A DNA stretch of 64,000 bases, taken from Phocoena phocoena (lineage: Eukaryota > Chordata > Mammalia > Artiodactyla > Phocoenidae). Positions 39,045-50,379 of this stretch are shown here, piece after piece (positions within the stretch are counted from its first letter, which is position 1; each line of letters opens with the position of its first letter). The position numbers and the translations under genes were made by a program. The DNA is taken from assembly GCF_963924675.1 (NCBI RefSeq), contig NC_089227.1, positions 47,114,080 to 47,178,079 on the forward strand, written 5' to 3'. Under the pieces are notes generated by a model. That model ran no database searches. It worked only from the letters and a program-made list of their open reading frames with translations, and was not told where the DNA came from.

Positions 39045-39334
39045 CCCAGAGGGGAACACTGGGCTAAGTTGTCAGGCTAAGACACCCTCCCTGCTGGGAG
39101 TGTTTGGATAGGTAATACCAACATTTACCACGTACCTCTCCCTTCTTTACACTTTCAAGGCTAACAAAGGGCACGTCTGATTTTTTAGCTATATTAATCT
39201 ATGCAAAAAGTTATAATACAGCCTTTTGCCCTGGAAAACTACCCTTTGCTTTTGAGACAACACGTTATCAGTAAAAACAGTCTTATTTCCAGGTTCTCAG
39301 AGGATTTATTAATGTAGTGCCCTTGTCAGGTAAT

Positions 39335-39490
39335 AATAAAAGTAACATATTCCTAATTGAGCTCTTACTATATGCCGGGCACTGCTGTAAGTCTTTTCCA
39401 TGTGTTAACTCATTTAATCTTTTTATTAGTATTCCAGTTGGAAGAAGCAGGACTCAAACCCAGGAAGTTTGGGTTTTAGACTTCCTTAAC
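39335..39490 (-). repeat. MIR SINE fragment
   Basis: Inverted MIR: gagctcttactatatgccgg, catttaatctttttat, aggactcaaacccaggaag. Confidence 0.65.
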
Positions 39491-39659
39491 CACCAGTAGT
39501 CAACTTTCCTTAACTGCCATTATACTAATATATAAAAGAAGAAAACAACAACAAGAAGAGCCTATGAATTTATTTTTTTCTATAATAAATATGTCTAATT
39601 TCTATAAGCAAAGGAAATCTGCTTTTAAAGGTTAACTTTTTGACTGCTTGTTTATGACC

Positions 39660-39910
39660 TGTCCCTCTTTACTCCAAATCAAAGTCCCTTGAGAGCCGAG
39701 ACTTGGGCTGTCTTGGTCACAGCTGTATCTCTGGTGTCTGGAACAGACTTAGGAAGCGCTCATTAAATACATTAGCCATCCTTCTGTTTCTTCCTATTTT
39801 CCATTTTATTTCTTTTCAGAAAAAAAGGGCAGGGTCATGATTTGTACAGTGAATTATATGATCAACCTAACCATAAATATTTGTTGAATGAATAAATTAT
39901 CTGAAAAAAA
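39660..39910 (+). repeat. L2 LINE 3' end
   Basis: L2 3' end wording (ccgagacttgggctgtcttg, ctggaacagacttaggaagc) followed by a second similar tail (atttgttgaatgaataaatt). Confidence 0.5.
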
Positions 39911-41811
39911 AAAAAGAGTCTGTCTCAAAAAGCTTATAATATGGTAGGGTCTGAAAACACTAGCTCCACCGCAAGGGAGAATGGAGCAAGTACAGGATAA
40001 AGGTTTAAAGCACAAAGGACAGCTTGCAGGAACCAAAGCACACAGTGGGCTTCAAGAAGGAGGGGCCACGAGAGCTGGATATGGAAATGTGGGTCAGATG
40101 GGAACTGGGAAAGCATTTCCTGTGGAAGGAGAGTGAGCGTGAATGAAATGACAGGGGCAAGAAGCAGCAGCCGTGTTTGGGGAATGGCAAACAGTTCAAC
40201 TGGACTGTGGTGTGTGGTCAAATGGGCCCGAGGCAGCAGGGGTGCTACGGGAAACAAGCTGGAAAGATGTGTGTTTGGTGCAAAACTCTCAGGTCTTAAC
40301 TGACCCAGGTCAACCGTTTCTGCCCTTTGGTCTTTCCTCACTTTAGAAGAAAAATATTTACTTTTAAAATATGTAAGGGTCTTGAAAAAATCAAACATTT
40401 CCATGCTAAACCGAGCCAATCTATTCAAACGTGTTAAGTAATGCAAACAACGGGAATTAACACTTTCCTTGCGCATCACACCTTTGCTGTATATAATGAA
40501 AAAGTGAGAAATTAAGCGCTCAAAATAGGTACCTTAGCATTTGTAATACATTCTTTGCGTAAGATAAACGTTCAGGGTGGAAACTATTCCCCAAGTAAAC
40601 TCGTAGTTTTCTGTTCTTCACACTCCAAAAGGAATATGGTAGTTGGGTATTCTGGCAAATGCCTTTGAATGGACACATTTATCTAGGCTCTGCTGGCAGG
40701 ATGGCTCAGACTTGGAACATCATCAGGGTACATTAAGAGATTACTGAAAGAACAAATAAATGAACAAATGAAAGACTGAGCCCTCAAATGCATGATGATG
40801 TGGCCAACTTGTGTAAGCATTTTTTGTTTGTTTGTTTGTTTGTCTTTAATGGTTGTCACAAGCTGTTAAATTTTCTTCAACCTGGCCTCACACTGCTACA
40901 GCATTCCCAATGTCTGGCAGGATTTTAAGGAATATCTGTTAAATGAAGGAATGAATGAACGAATGTTACAATTGGAACAGTTATGTGGGAAAGGAAGTAG
41001 ACAGAGATTGTCATATTTATTTTTCCAGTCTGGCACCTGCCGTCTTATTTATGCAGGCCCCAAGGGAATGGCAGAACCTGGCCGGAGATGAGAGTGGTGC
41101 AAGGCTCTATCTAGTATACAAAATCAGAGCTTCTTAAATTTGGAGAAAAAATAATGTAGCGCTTACCAGAGGAATCTCTGGTCTGACCTCTCATTGGTGC
41201 AATAATCCCGTCACAGAAAATCTGCACTGGAGGTGGCACGTTTGAATTCTCCTGGGCATTGGGAACTCACTACCTTATAGGCAGCCCAGTTCTTTTTTGA
41301 ACAGTTTGAATCAATCAACGGTTCTCTCCATTATGCTGATATGAACTCTCCTTTGGGGCTGCAACAGATAGGTGTCCTCATACCTACTTACCAAAGACAG
41401 GGTCCCCACGCCCATCCCTTCACCTGCTCACAGCCCAGAAGCTCTCAGCAGCACCACCTCAAATTCATCCACTTTGCATTCAAGGAGTAGTGGGGGAAGA
41501 GGAGAGCCAGAACAGAAGAGACAGAGGGTGTGAACTGGCCAAAATGAGCCGCACAGTCTCCCGCCCACCACACCCAGCCTCCAGCTCATCAAGCTTTTAC
41601 CTGTGGTGCTGGCCTCAAGCACATGGACCTTTTAACTTCCTGGACTCAAACAAGCAGAAGGCCTCCAGGATTTAGCCACAGTGGATTTGTATCACATTCG
41701 CATTTAATGTAACATGACTTTGGAGTGGTGGAGGTAATCATGGGGTGGGGGGGAGTTTAGAAATGTGTCCTCGGCAGACCTGAATTCCAAGATCAGAATA
41801 GAGGTCAACTT

Positions 41812-42356
41812 CTCTCAAGCTGCTTCCAGTGGGTAGAATAGGAGAGCATCTTTCCTTCGTGAATATATGTCATCTGGTGAAGAGAAATGGGTGTGTTTCT
41901 TGTACTTGAATAAGGCCTGTTGTCTTCGTTGGTGAACTCACAGGTGCAGGAGTCACGTCTCTGTTTATGAGGCAACAACCACTCTCGGCTCTGCAATTCA
42001 GAGCAAACACTGTCATAACCCATGTGCAAGTAGGTGCTCGATAGCAGCTCTTAGAGAAGAGGCTGAGTCAGAGGACCTCAGGGCTGAAAGGACCGTCAAG
42101 GTCAGCTGGTACCTCTTCCTCTCTCATCATGCTGTGACCCATGGAGGGTGACTTTCGTTAAAGTTCATTTGAATAGAGAATTAAAATAGGCACGTGAGAG
42201 TACTTAATTAAAAATTCGCATGAACATAGTAGCCCCAAACAGAAAACAAGGCAAATATCCATCAATAGGAGAATGGATAAACAAAATGTGGTATGTTCGT
42301 ACTTGGAATACTAACCAGAAATAAAAAGAACAAATTACTGATTAAAAAAAAAAAAA
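41812..42356 (+). mobile_element. Retrocopy of unknown RNA ending in an L1 fragment and poly(A)
   Basis: The 17-base sequence AGAATAGAGGTCAACTT (41,795-41,811) recurs with one change (AGAATAGAGGCCAACTT) at 42,357-42,373, directly after a 14-base A run. The enclosed 545 bases end with a piece of L1 ORF2 (about 42,222-42,342: agtagccccaaacagaaaac, aggagaatggataaacaaaa). The first about 400 bases are not recognised. This fits reverse transcription of a chimeric or noncoding transcript polyadenylated inside L1 sequence. No coding frame was found. Confidence 0.7.
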
Positions 42357-42478
42357 AGAATAGAGGCCAACTTGATACTCTACAGGTCTCTGGACTAAGG
42401 TTGCCTCACAGGCCAGGAAAATGCTAACTGACCATCTGGCCCTTACAACGTACTCACCCTGATCTATCGAGCACAGAA

Positions 42479-42690
42479 AGAAATGCTCAACGTGATCCGG
42501 ACTCAGGAAGGTAAGACTTCCAGAATCCTAGGAATTATCAAGCACACATTCATTCTGGGCCCAGACACTCAACAAGTGACACATTTCAGGAAGTCAGTGT
42601 TTGTACTAAATACACCAAAATGATCCAGGGGGAAATATTTAAACCCTATAAGAAGTGTAAAATTAAGTAGGATTTATTCTTTCCAATCTC
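42479..42690 (+). repeat. Diverged direct repeat, copy A
   Basis: Aligns by eye with 53,759-53,966 over its whole length (shared blocks ctcaggaagg/ttcaggaagg, cttccagaat, tgggcccagac, aaaattaagt). Similarity looks like roughly 70-75 percent. The two copies lie on either side of the provirus. Unassigned old repeat or local duplication. Confidence 0.6.
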
Positions 42691-42699
42691 ACCACAACA

Positions 42700-42880
42700 C
42701 TAGGAAGTGGGCACTGTTATTATCAGTCCTACTGCACAAATGAAGAAAACGAGGAACAGGGAGGCAAAGTAACTTGTCAAGGTCACGCAGCTAGTAAGTA
42801 GTGACGCCGGGATTCGAACCTTGGCCCCAGAGGTCACGCTCTCGTACTAGCTCTTAATCACTGTTACAATTAGTTTGGGA
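42700..42880 (-). repeat. MIR SINE
   Basis: Well-preserved inverted MIR: aagtgggcactgttattat, caaagtaacttgtcaaggtc, acgcagctagtaagtagtg, gggattcgaaccttggcccc. Confidence 0.85.
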
Positions 42881-43959
42881 TCAAACCAGGCCCAAGAACA
42901 AAAGAGGAAGAATGAAGATAACACATTAATACTAATGGTTTTGCCTGGTTAACACTGATGTCTGGTCAGCCTACACATTCAAAGAAGTGATTCTTCACTT
43001 AATTATTAACAACTTCCCTTGTCTGAACCTCCATTACACTGTTAGACTTCTATTAGGTATTTATCACATTTTACCTTATCCAATAACCATGTGATATATG
43101 TGATAACATAAAACCCTATGTTACGGATATTAAACTTTCCTACTTTTCTCTGATTAGACATCAGCCCCTTAGGTCTATACCTTGCTCATCTTCATGTGCC
43201 TACGGAAGCACCAAGTCTGGCTCGTGGTTGCCACTCCCTAAGGACTACAGAATGTTCCGGACTAGAACTGAAAAACTACTGAAGGAAGATACATCACCCC
43301 TACACATATTTATTTTATTCGTTATCATAAAATCTAGACTTCTAAGCCCACTGATTCCAGGACCTTGATGCACCTTATATTCTCAATGGGCATTCTTTCA
43401 GGCGCTACTAAAGTTGGGTGTTGAAACCACTACACATGTGGTTGGATCTCAGTGAGCTGCCTAGGGATGTGGTCAGCAGCCCGAGTAGGCAGAACTCGGG
43501 CAAGCCCCTCCCTTCCAGTCATGTGGATTAATTACAAACATTCCTATTCCCCTCCTCCAGGACCAGGCTTAACAACCCCCCTGCAGTCAAGGCCAGCCGT
43601 CTGATCTGCTCTGGCTAATGAAATGTCAGGGACTAGGGCACACTTACCAAGATGAAACCTCTCTCAGCATAAGTCTCTGAGTGAACATGGTAACCCGGGC
43701 CCCTTACTGACCCACACTAGACATGTAACACGAGTGAGAAAAACCTTTCATCGTGCTCCTCCGCTCAGGTTTGGGAGTTGTTTTTTATTGAAACATGATG
43801 CAGCCTAACCCTATCAGTACACTCCCATGGCCCCAGCACACTCCAATGATCCAGCATTCTGGTTACTTTTCACCTTTCTTGATTTGGTGTTGGCAGCTTC
43901 CAGTACCCTCCTTTACCACCCCCCACCCAAGCCTGCTGGGGACTGCCCTCTGAAAAGGG

Positions 43960-44471
43960 TGTCACGAAGACTAGACTCTGTCCTTGACCAAACCCTAGAC
44001 AGGTTCCTCCGAGTGGTTTTCAACTAGGCCCAGTCTGTGGGCGTGTTCTCAAGAGCCCAATTTTAGCAAGAGTCCTGAGAAGTCAGTTTAGCCAGAATCC
44101 CTCACCCGCGGTATCTGAACTCCAGCACCTGATTGATATCTGATGGGATTCCTCACACCCCACCACCTCCCAAGTGATAGCTGGTTACCTTGGCCTGCCT
44201 TTATCAAGAATCTTATTAGGTTCGTTTAGCCTGAATCCCTGCCCTTATCCCTGATGTTTCCTCTTAATAATTTTCCATCCACTGATCCCCACCCGGCTAC
44301 TTGGCTATAAATTCCCAACTGTCCTTGTATTCAGAGTTGAGCACAATCTTTCTCCCCGTTGCAAAACCCCATCGCAGTGGTCCTAATATCTATCACGACA
44401 CATAGTCACCCTGAATAAAGCCTGCCTTACCATTTCTTTAACAAGTATTATGAATAAATTTTTCTTTAACA
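43960..44471 (+). mobile_element. Ancient solo LTR, family not assigned
   Basis: Starts TGTCACGAAGACTAG and ends TTTCTTTAACA, with a TATA-like box (ggctataaattccc, about 44,300) and a polyadenylation signal (cctgaataaagcctgcc, about 44,412). No internal retroviral sequence adjoins it. A target duplication was not identified, so limits are tentative. Confidence 0.6.
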
Positions 44472-44657
44472 GGTGTAAAGACTAAGAAAGCACTGTCATT
44501 ATTAAACATATGGTTGTCAGAACACGTGTCCTGGTTAAAGTAACTTTCATTCTGAATTTTCCCCAAAGAGTTTACAAAATATTCTTTTCCACTTGCTGCC
44601 CAGATCTACCTTCCCAGTGTTTAGGAAGGCAATGATGGGGTTGACATTGTCAAGGGG

Positions 44658-44907
44658 TGTTAAAAAAAAAAGAGACAACAAGCCCAAAATGGAGTCACCT
44701 GTGCTAAGTCTATGTCACCAAACCAAAACTTGATACCTAACTTAATTAAAGTTTCAATCCCTCCCAGGAGCAGAATCTTAAACTAGTCAATCTGGAATTA
44801 CCTTCTCGGCACTAGTGAGGTAAATGGGATGCAGCCTGATGCATGAAGTGTTGAATAAAGCCAATAAGATCTTTAAAATTTACTCAGTTGAATTTTGTTT
44901 TTTAACA
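44658..44907 (+). repeat. Provirus 5' LTR (internally deleted)
   Basis: Begins TGTTAAAAAAAAAAGAGAC and ends TTTTTTAACA. Compared with the 3' LTR it lacks about 175 bases in the middle (corresponding to about 51,985-52,130), which removes most of the U3 promoter region. It keeps the aataaag polyadenylation signal near 44,853. Confidence 0.85.
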
Positions 44908-44911
44908 GACT

Positions 44912-44929
44912 TGGTGGCGGCAGTGGGAT
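44912..44929 (+). other. Primer-binding site, tRNA-Leu-like
   Basis: TGGTGGCGGCAGTGGGAT lies 4 bases after the LTR end. Against the complement of the 3' end of tRNA-Leu (UAG/AAG), recalled from general knowledge, it and the next two bases match at about 18 of 20 positions. Confidence 0.7.
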
Positions 44930-44951
44930 TCAAAAGAAACTTTTCACAGCT

Positions 44952-45023
44952 TCAGGGATGATGAGAAACACAGGCATGGTACCCACAAATCCTCTGAATT
45001 CTCTTGTTTCTCATCATCTCTGA
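44952..45023 (+). other. Leader stem-loop of the provirus
   Basis: Arms TCAGGGATGATGAGAAACA (44,952-44,970) and TGTTTCTCATCATCTCTGA (45,005-45,023) pair at 18 of 19 positions, starting 22 bases after the primer-binding site. The 34-base loop contains the palindrome GGTACC. Its place suggests a dimerisation or packaging structure; this is inference. Confidence 0.75.
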
Positions 45024-46129
45024 GGGCTGTAAGTTCCTCTCAGTTCTCAGCTCTGCTGTCTTTGTGTAGAGGTCCCAATCTAACTGACTTTCCAGTCCAG
45101 GGCTTAGCCGGTCACCTTCAGCTGGCAGACAGTTCCATCTGGAACCCAAGTCCCTACTACCCTTGCTTCAATCCACATTTCCCTATTTGACTAAAATCCC
45201 TAGTTCCATGTTGGGAGCTGCTGGTGATTCAGTCTGCAATTCCTCATTTATTTGGAATCCTAGTCCGCAGTCACTATCTGTTGGGGTCCTGCTGATTCAG
45301 TCCTTTCCCCAGTCCCCAGTATCACACTGAGAATTGCTGGTGGTACACACAAGGCCAGTCCACAGGAACATGTCTTTGGTGCTGCTGGTGTCTTAATGCG
45401 CACATTGTTTGTTTATCTCGTTTATACAGATACAGGCTATCGCTAATGGAATCTCAGAAGCCAAAAGGTGCAAAACTGGTGGGCCTGGATTGAGAACTTA
45501 AAAGCTGTCAGAGTGCTACCTTACTCTAAGACTCCTGTGCTAGATAAGTTGGTCACAGAATGGCTAGACTGACACTAGGTCACCCACTAAACCCAAGAAA
45601 ATTTTCATCCAACAAGGTATATTGTAAAACACCACACAATCCCCGGTCTACCAGCACATCCCTCTTAGGTATTAATTTGGCTCAGAGAGACCCAAGACCT
45701 CCCTAGCTTAAAAAAAAAAAAGGGGGGGGGGGGAATCTTTAAGTGCCAGAGTTGAGCATGCCACCTTGTGGCACACCTGCTCACTTTCTCTAAGAACTAT
45801 AGTCCTGGAAACTGTATATATCTACAAAAATTGCAAAATCTTACTAAAAACAACCTAGAATTACAATGGCCATGATAGGAAATGTTCCAATTAGATTGAC
45901 TGTTCATTTAAGAAGTACATTTGAAAGCAAGAGTTCCCAAATCAACAAACAGAATGGGATACCTATTTCAAGTGGTATGCAGAAGCTTCCAAAAAGCTTC
46001 AAGATTCCAAAACAGCATCATTAAAAAATTCATTGCAAAAGGCTAATTAAAACTTTAAAAAGATGCAAGAGGTACCTAAAAGACAGTAAGACACGCAACT
46101 CCCACCGCTCCCCTCTATCCACCTTTACC

Positions 46130-46985
46130 TGAGCGCTCATGCTCTCTAATTCTCTGTCTAAACTGCCTTTCCACCCTGGACAGTCACCTTTTAAAATAAA
46201 CCACCCATCCAAGGCTGCAGGAGATCCTCCCCAGGTATCTTTCACTCCTCGGACAAAGACCAAGCTAAGGACCATAATTAAAGAATTTCCTAAACCCACG
46301 GAGGATCCCCAAAAGTTTTCTGAAGTATTTAGAGTCCTCATTGGAGCCTATGATCTGGGGCTGCCATATGCGAGAAGCAGGATGGCGTAACCCTACTGAT
46401 GATATTTGAGATCCTCGATCTTCATCACGGTCCCCTTACGGAGCAGAAAAAGCTTGCAAAATGCAGCTGATCTTCTAATAGCCATTCCTAGAGTCTTCCT
46501 TGCCCACGATGATTGGTCTGTTATTCAAACATGCAAACAAAAAATGAATCTGTGGCCGACTTCAAAACCCAACTGGAAGCTCTCTTCCTAAGGCATCCTG
46601 GGTTCCATACAATATATGATGTCACCCAACCTGCTCTAGTTGCCCAACTTGTAAATGGATTATCTCCTGAGATTAGCAGATTGATAAAAAGGCAGAAAAT
46701 AGGACAGGAGGCCACTGGTTTGACTGAACTCATGACCACTGCTGAGCACTTTGAAAGGACTTTGGAATAAGACCGTAAACAAAAATCTGCCAAACTATTA
46801 GCCTTTACAACTACAGTAGTTCCAAGGCCAGAGACCTAAAATAATACCTGGGCCTCCCACACTGCACCCTCCAAGAGGGTCCATCATCAAAACATTGGCC
46901 CAGGGATCCATGTCTCAATTGTAATCAACTGGGGTACTGGAAAAAAGATTGCTCTCATTGATCCCGTAAAAATTCTTCAACATCA
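46130..46985 (+). pseudogene. Provirus gag remnant (capsid and nucleocapsid)
   Basis: A capsid-like stretch in two frames: 46,139-46,390 (with FPKPTEDPQKFSEVFRVL) and 46,513-46,770 (with LNGLSPEI-type text, read here as LVNGLSPEISRLIK). A frameshift and stops separate them. A nucleocapsid zinc knuckle follows at 46,911-46,952, with the spacing C-X2-C-X5-Y-X4-C, where the usual His is Tyr. Upstream 45,030-46,130 is leader and probable matrix region, too degraded to read. Not functional. Confidence 0.8.
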
Positions 46986-47079
46986 ACTTAAATTCTCTCA
47001 TATCTTCCCCCCAAAGCAGGGCCCTCATATGGGCCCCTCCAAGAGTTGACAGGACTCCGACAGATTCTCTGGTAAACTG

Positions 47080-47610
47080 CCACCAGTAATTCCTTTACAT
47101 AGCCAAGGGGAAATTAAAATTTAATGGGAAACCCTGCCAAATTGTGATAGATACCAGAGCTACACTCTACTCTAAACCCCAGAGGACAACAAATGCTTTG
47201 GAGTGAAAAAGAAGTTTCCACAGTGGGTATCTAATAAAATTCTATCTCAATCAGTACAAATGACTCTGGGACCTTTCACTGAAAAACATTCCTTTTTGCT
47301 ATGTGATACAGTTGTAGTCAATCTATTAGGTAGCAATCTCCTTTCTAAATTAAAAGGGCTAGTAAATTTTGCTTCTCACGGAGACCTCACCTTAGAATGT
47401 CCTGACCAACCGGAACCTGATCTTTTATGTTCTTTACAATCTGTCCTTGATACAGAAGAGGAAGAATTCCAGCAAAAGACCTCTAACTTAATCGAGGTGC
47501 CTGAAAATCTGTGGGCTACCTCTAACACTGACACTGGGAGAATAAGAAGTGCACAGCCTATAAAAATTCGGAGAAACATATCTAAACCTCTTCCTAAACT
47601 GACTCAATAG
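47080..47610 (+). pseudogene. Provirus protease / start of pol remnant
   Basis: The protease active-site motif is visible at 47,150-47,161 as Asp-Thr-Arg-Ala; the family has Gly at the third place, so the site is altered. A frame at 47,203-47,610 continues through protease into the linker before reverse transcriptase and ends at a stop codon. Confidence 0.75.
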
Positions 47611-48900
47611 CCATTAAAACCTAAGACCACACAAGGCTTCGTACCAATAACAGAAGACCAATTCACACAGGGGCTAACCATGCCCTGTACCAGCCCCTGT
47701 AACACCTGGTCTTATCAGTCCCAAAACCTAATGGGTGGGGATGGCGATTTGTCCAGGACTCGAAAGCTATTAACGAGACTCCCCATTTTCCAGCTGTTCC
47801 ATTCCCCAAAATCCTTTGTCACAAGTTCCATCAGACTCAAGATGGTTCACCGTTGTGGAGCTTTGTCTTCTTCAGCATCCTCGGGGACCCCAACAGCCAC
47901 TATCTATGTATCTTTACTTGGAACAGTCAACAATATACCTGGACAGGCATGCCTCAAGGGTTCACTGAGGCCCCTTCTGATGTTTCCCAAGTGCTCCACC
48001 AAAATTTATGTACCCTCCAGGTTCCTAGGAAATCGACCCTTCTACAGTAAGAATATAAATGACCTTTTGCTATATTCAGTTACCAAAGAGGCATCCATAA
48101 AGAATTCCACTTACTTGCTACAACAGTTAGCTAAAAAAGGACATAAAGTCTCCAAGGAAAAATTACAATTATCTCCAGACACTACTCATTACCTAGGTCA
48201 TAATCTAAGCGCTGAAGGAATCCAGCTGTCTCCAAAATGAATTAAGCTAATCCAAGAATTCCCTAGGCCAACACCTAAGTGACAACTTTGTGGATTCCTA
48301 GGCCTGGCTGGTTATTGCAGACTATGGGCTCCTAATTTTTCTCTCGTGGCTTTCCTGCTCTATGAACTCACTAAAAACTCAGTCCCTGAACCATTTCCTG
48401 GGGAAGATAAAAATGAGCAGGCCTTTATCAAACTAAAACAAGTGCTGCAAGAACCGCCTGCCCCAGGGCCACCCAACTTCAAAACCTTTCCCCTTATTTG
48501 TACAAGAGAGAGATAACCAACCCCTGGAGAATGCTCACACAAGAACACGGTAAGCATAGGCCTAGTGTTTATTACGGGACACAATTCGATACAGTTGCTC
48601 GTACCTATCCCAACTGCCTTAAGGCTGTAGCTGCAAAGTTAGCAGAAGCCTCAGCAGATTTAACCCTAGGAAATGACATTTATTTACAAATTCCTCATAT
48701 TGTCCGAGGTCTTCTTAATTCTGAATTGACTCAACATTTCTCTGCAAACAGACTAACCTCCTATGAGATCCTTCTGCTTTCACCACCTAAATTGCATCTA
48801 AACATTATAAGGTCCTTAATCCTGCTACGTTACTACCCCCACCTGAAGAAGGTCAGCCCCAAGACCTCGAGGTAATAACATCCCATTTCGTGACACCATG
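47611..48900 (+). pseudogene. Provirus reverse transcriptase remnant
   Basis: Reverse transcriptase can be followed in alternating frames: a fingers/palm part, the MPQGF motif (in 47,853-48,050), then a thumb part (HYLGHNLSAEG, in 47,680-48,240). The catalytic YxDD box near 48,050 is destroyed by a small insertion with stop codons. The connection region reaches about 48,880. The RNase H domain that should follow is not found before the integrase; a SINE sits at that point. Confidence 0.8.
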
Positions 48901-48910
48901 TCCTGTCAAC

Positions 48911-49048
48911 AAGAAGCCATCACAATGAGAAGCCCACACGCCGCAACAAAGAGTAGCCCCAGTTCACCACAACTAGAGAAAGCCTGCGCACAGCAACGAA
49001 GACACAATGCAGCCAAAATAAATAGATAAATTAAAAAAAAAAAAAAAA
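48911..49048 (+). mobile_element. 5'-truncated CHR-1 SINE in pol
   Basis: Only the CHR-1 3' section is present (caatgagaagcccacacgcc, caactagagaaagcctgcg, aatgcagccaaaataaat) with an A16 tail. No target-site duplication was found. It occupies the place of the provirus RNase H. Confidence 0.85.
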
Positions 49049-49059
49049 GAGCCCTTGTT

Positions 49060-50250
49060 CCAGACTTTTGCCACCCCGATGTCCTTGCAACAGGCAACAG
49101 CCTGCTTCTGAGTCAGAGGAATCACGATGGACAAACAATGGTTGTAAATTCAATGACCGGTCAGGGCTACAGGAAACCCAGATGGTGCCTGGCTCTTCCT
49201 GACTCCCTGGCAAACCCCATTTTTCGGTTTTTGCATTCCTTCACCCACCATGGTGCAAGTAAAATGACTGAAATCAGGAATAAACACTGGTGGAGGGCCT
49301 TCTATAAAATTATGAAAACAGTTTACCACCAGTGTCTGACCTGTCAGGTCCATAATCCTGAAAAAACTATGTCTGTTCCCAGAGGCCACAAACCTCCTCC
49401 CTCTGGACCCTCTGAACACCTGCAGCTGGACTTCATTCAACTGCCACCTAGCATGAGTTATCAATATGTTCTTCTTACCATGTGTGTGTTTTCTGGATGG
49501 ATTGAAGCTTTCCCCTGCTGCAAGGCCGATGCCTTCACAGTGGCAAAGAAACTGTTAGAAACCGTGTTTCCCACGTGAGGTGTACCTTCCACAATCTTCA
49601 ACTGGGGTAACCACTTCACTGGGCAAATCATATAAGCTTTAACAAAACCTTGTAAACTTCTTGAAATCGTCACTGTCCCTGTAACGCTCAATCATCAGGC
49701 AAGGTTGAGAGAAGTAATGGATCCTCAAATTCAAAACCTCCAAACTTGCTCAAATCGTTAGAGTCCCTTGGCCTCAGGTATTGACTCTGGTTTTGCTGAC
49801 TATTCGCAGTACCCCTTTAGGGAAACATAAACTTACTGCGCGTGACATAGTCACCAGCAGGCCAGTGTCTACTGTGTACCAATTTTCTGTTGATTCCTTG
49901 TTATTTCACATTAACATGACCAGCTATTGTAAGTCTTTAATGTCTTCTGCTGAACCTTATCACCAACAGAGTAAAAAAAGCTCTCCCAGATCCCAATTCA
50001 AAGGATCCTGTTGGCCAGTATGGAGCCTGGTGACTGGGTATTCTGGAAACATCATCAGAGGAAGACAGCTCTTGAACTCAGCTGGAAGGGATCTTACCAA
50101 GTGCTCCTGACTGCTGACACCACTGCAAAACTAAAAGGCACTGATCCCTGGGTACATATCTCAAAGCTTAAGAAGGCTCCACCTGATATCTGGTCCTGTA
50201 CAAACACTGGAGACCTGCAAACCAAATTGACTAGGAAGAGAAGTAGCCAA
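49060..50250 (+). pseudogene. Provirus integrase remnant
   Basis: The frame at 49,138-49,578 shows the N-terminal zinc-binding region (FLHSFTHHG, then CLTC), then the core (LQLDFIQLPP with the first catalytic Asp, VFSGWIEAFP). A stop codon follows at 49,576, and where the second core Asp is expected the sequence reads Asn. The C-terminal WKGSYQVLLT-type segment is at about 50,080-50,110. Not functional. Confidence 0.82.
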
Positions 50251-50379
50251 CATCAAGATAGACTGCTTCTACCAAACACCAGATCAAGCCTTCATACTTT
50301 AAGTAAACATAAACCCCTTTCTTCTTCCCTGTCTTTCCTTCACTCTGGCATTGGCCTGGAAAGATAACGCCATCATCTG

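Noticed and set aside
39934..40479. 181-codon open frame on the minus strand
   Set aside because: No recognisable motif or exon structure, and it runs into an L2 end. Looks like a chance frame in old noncoding DNA.
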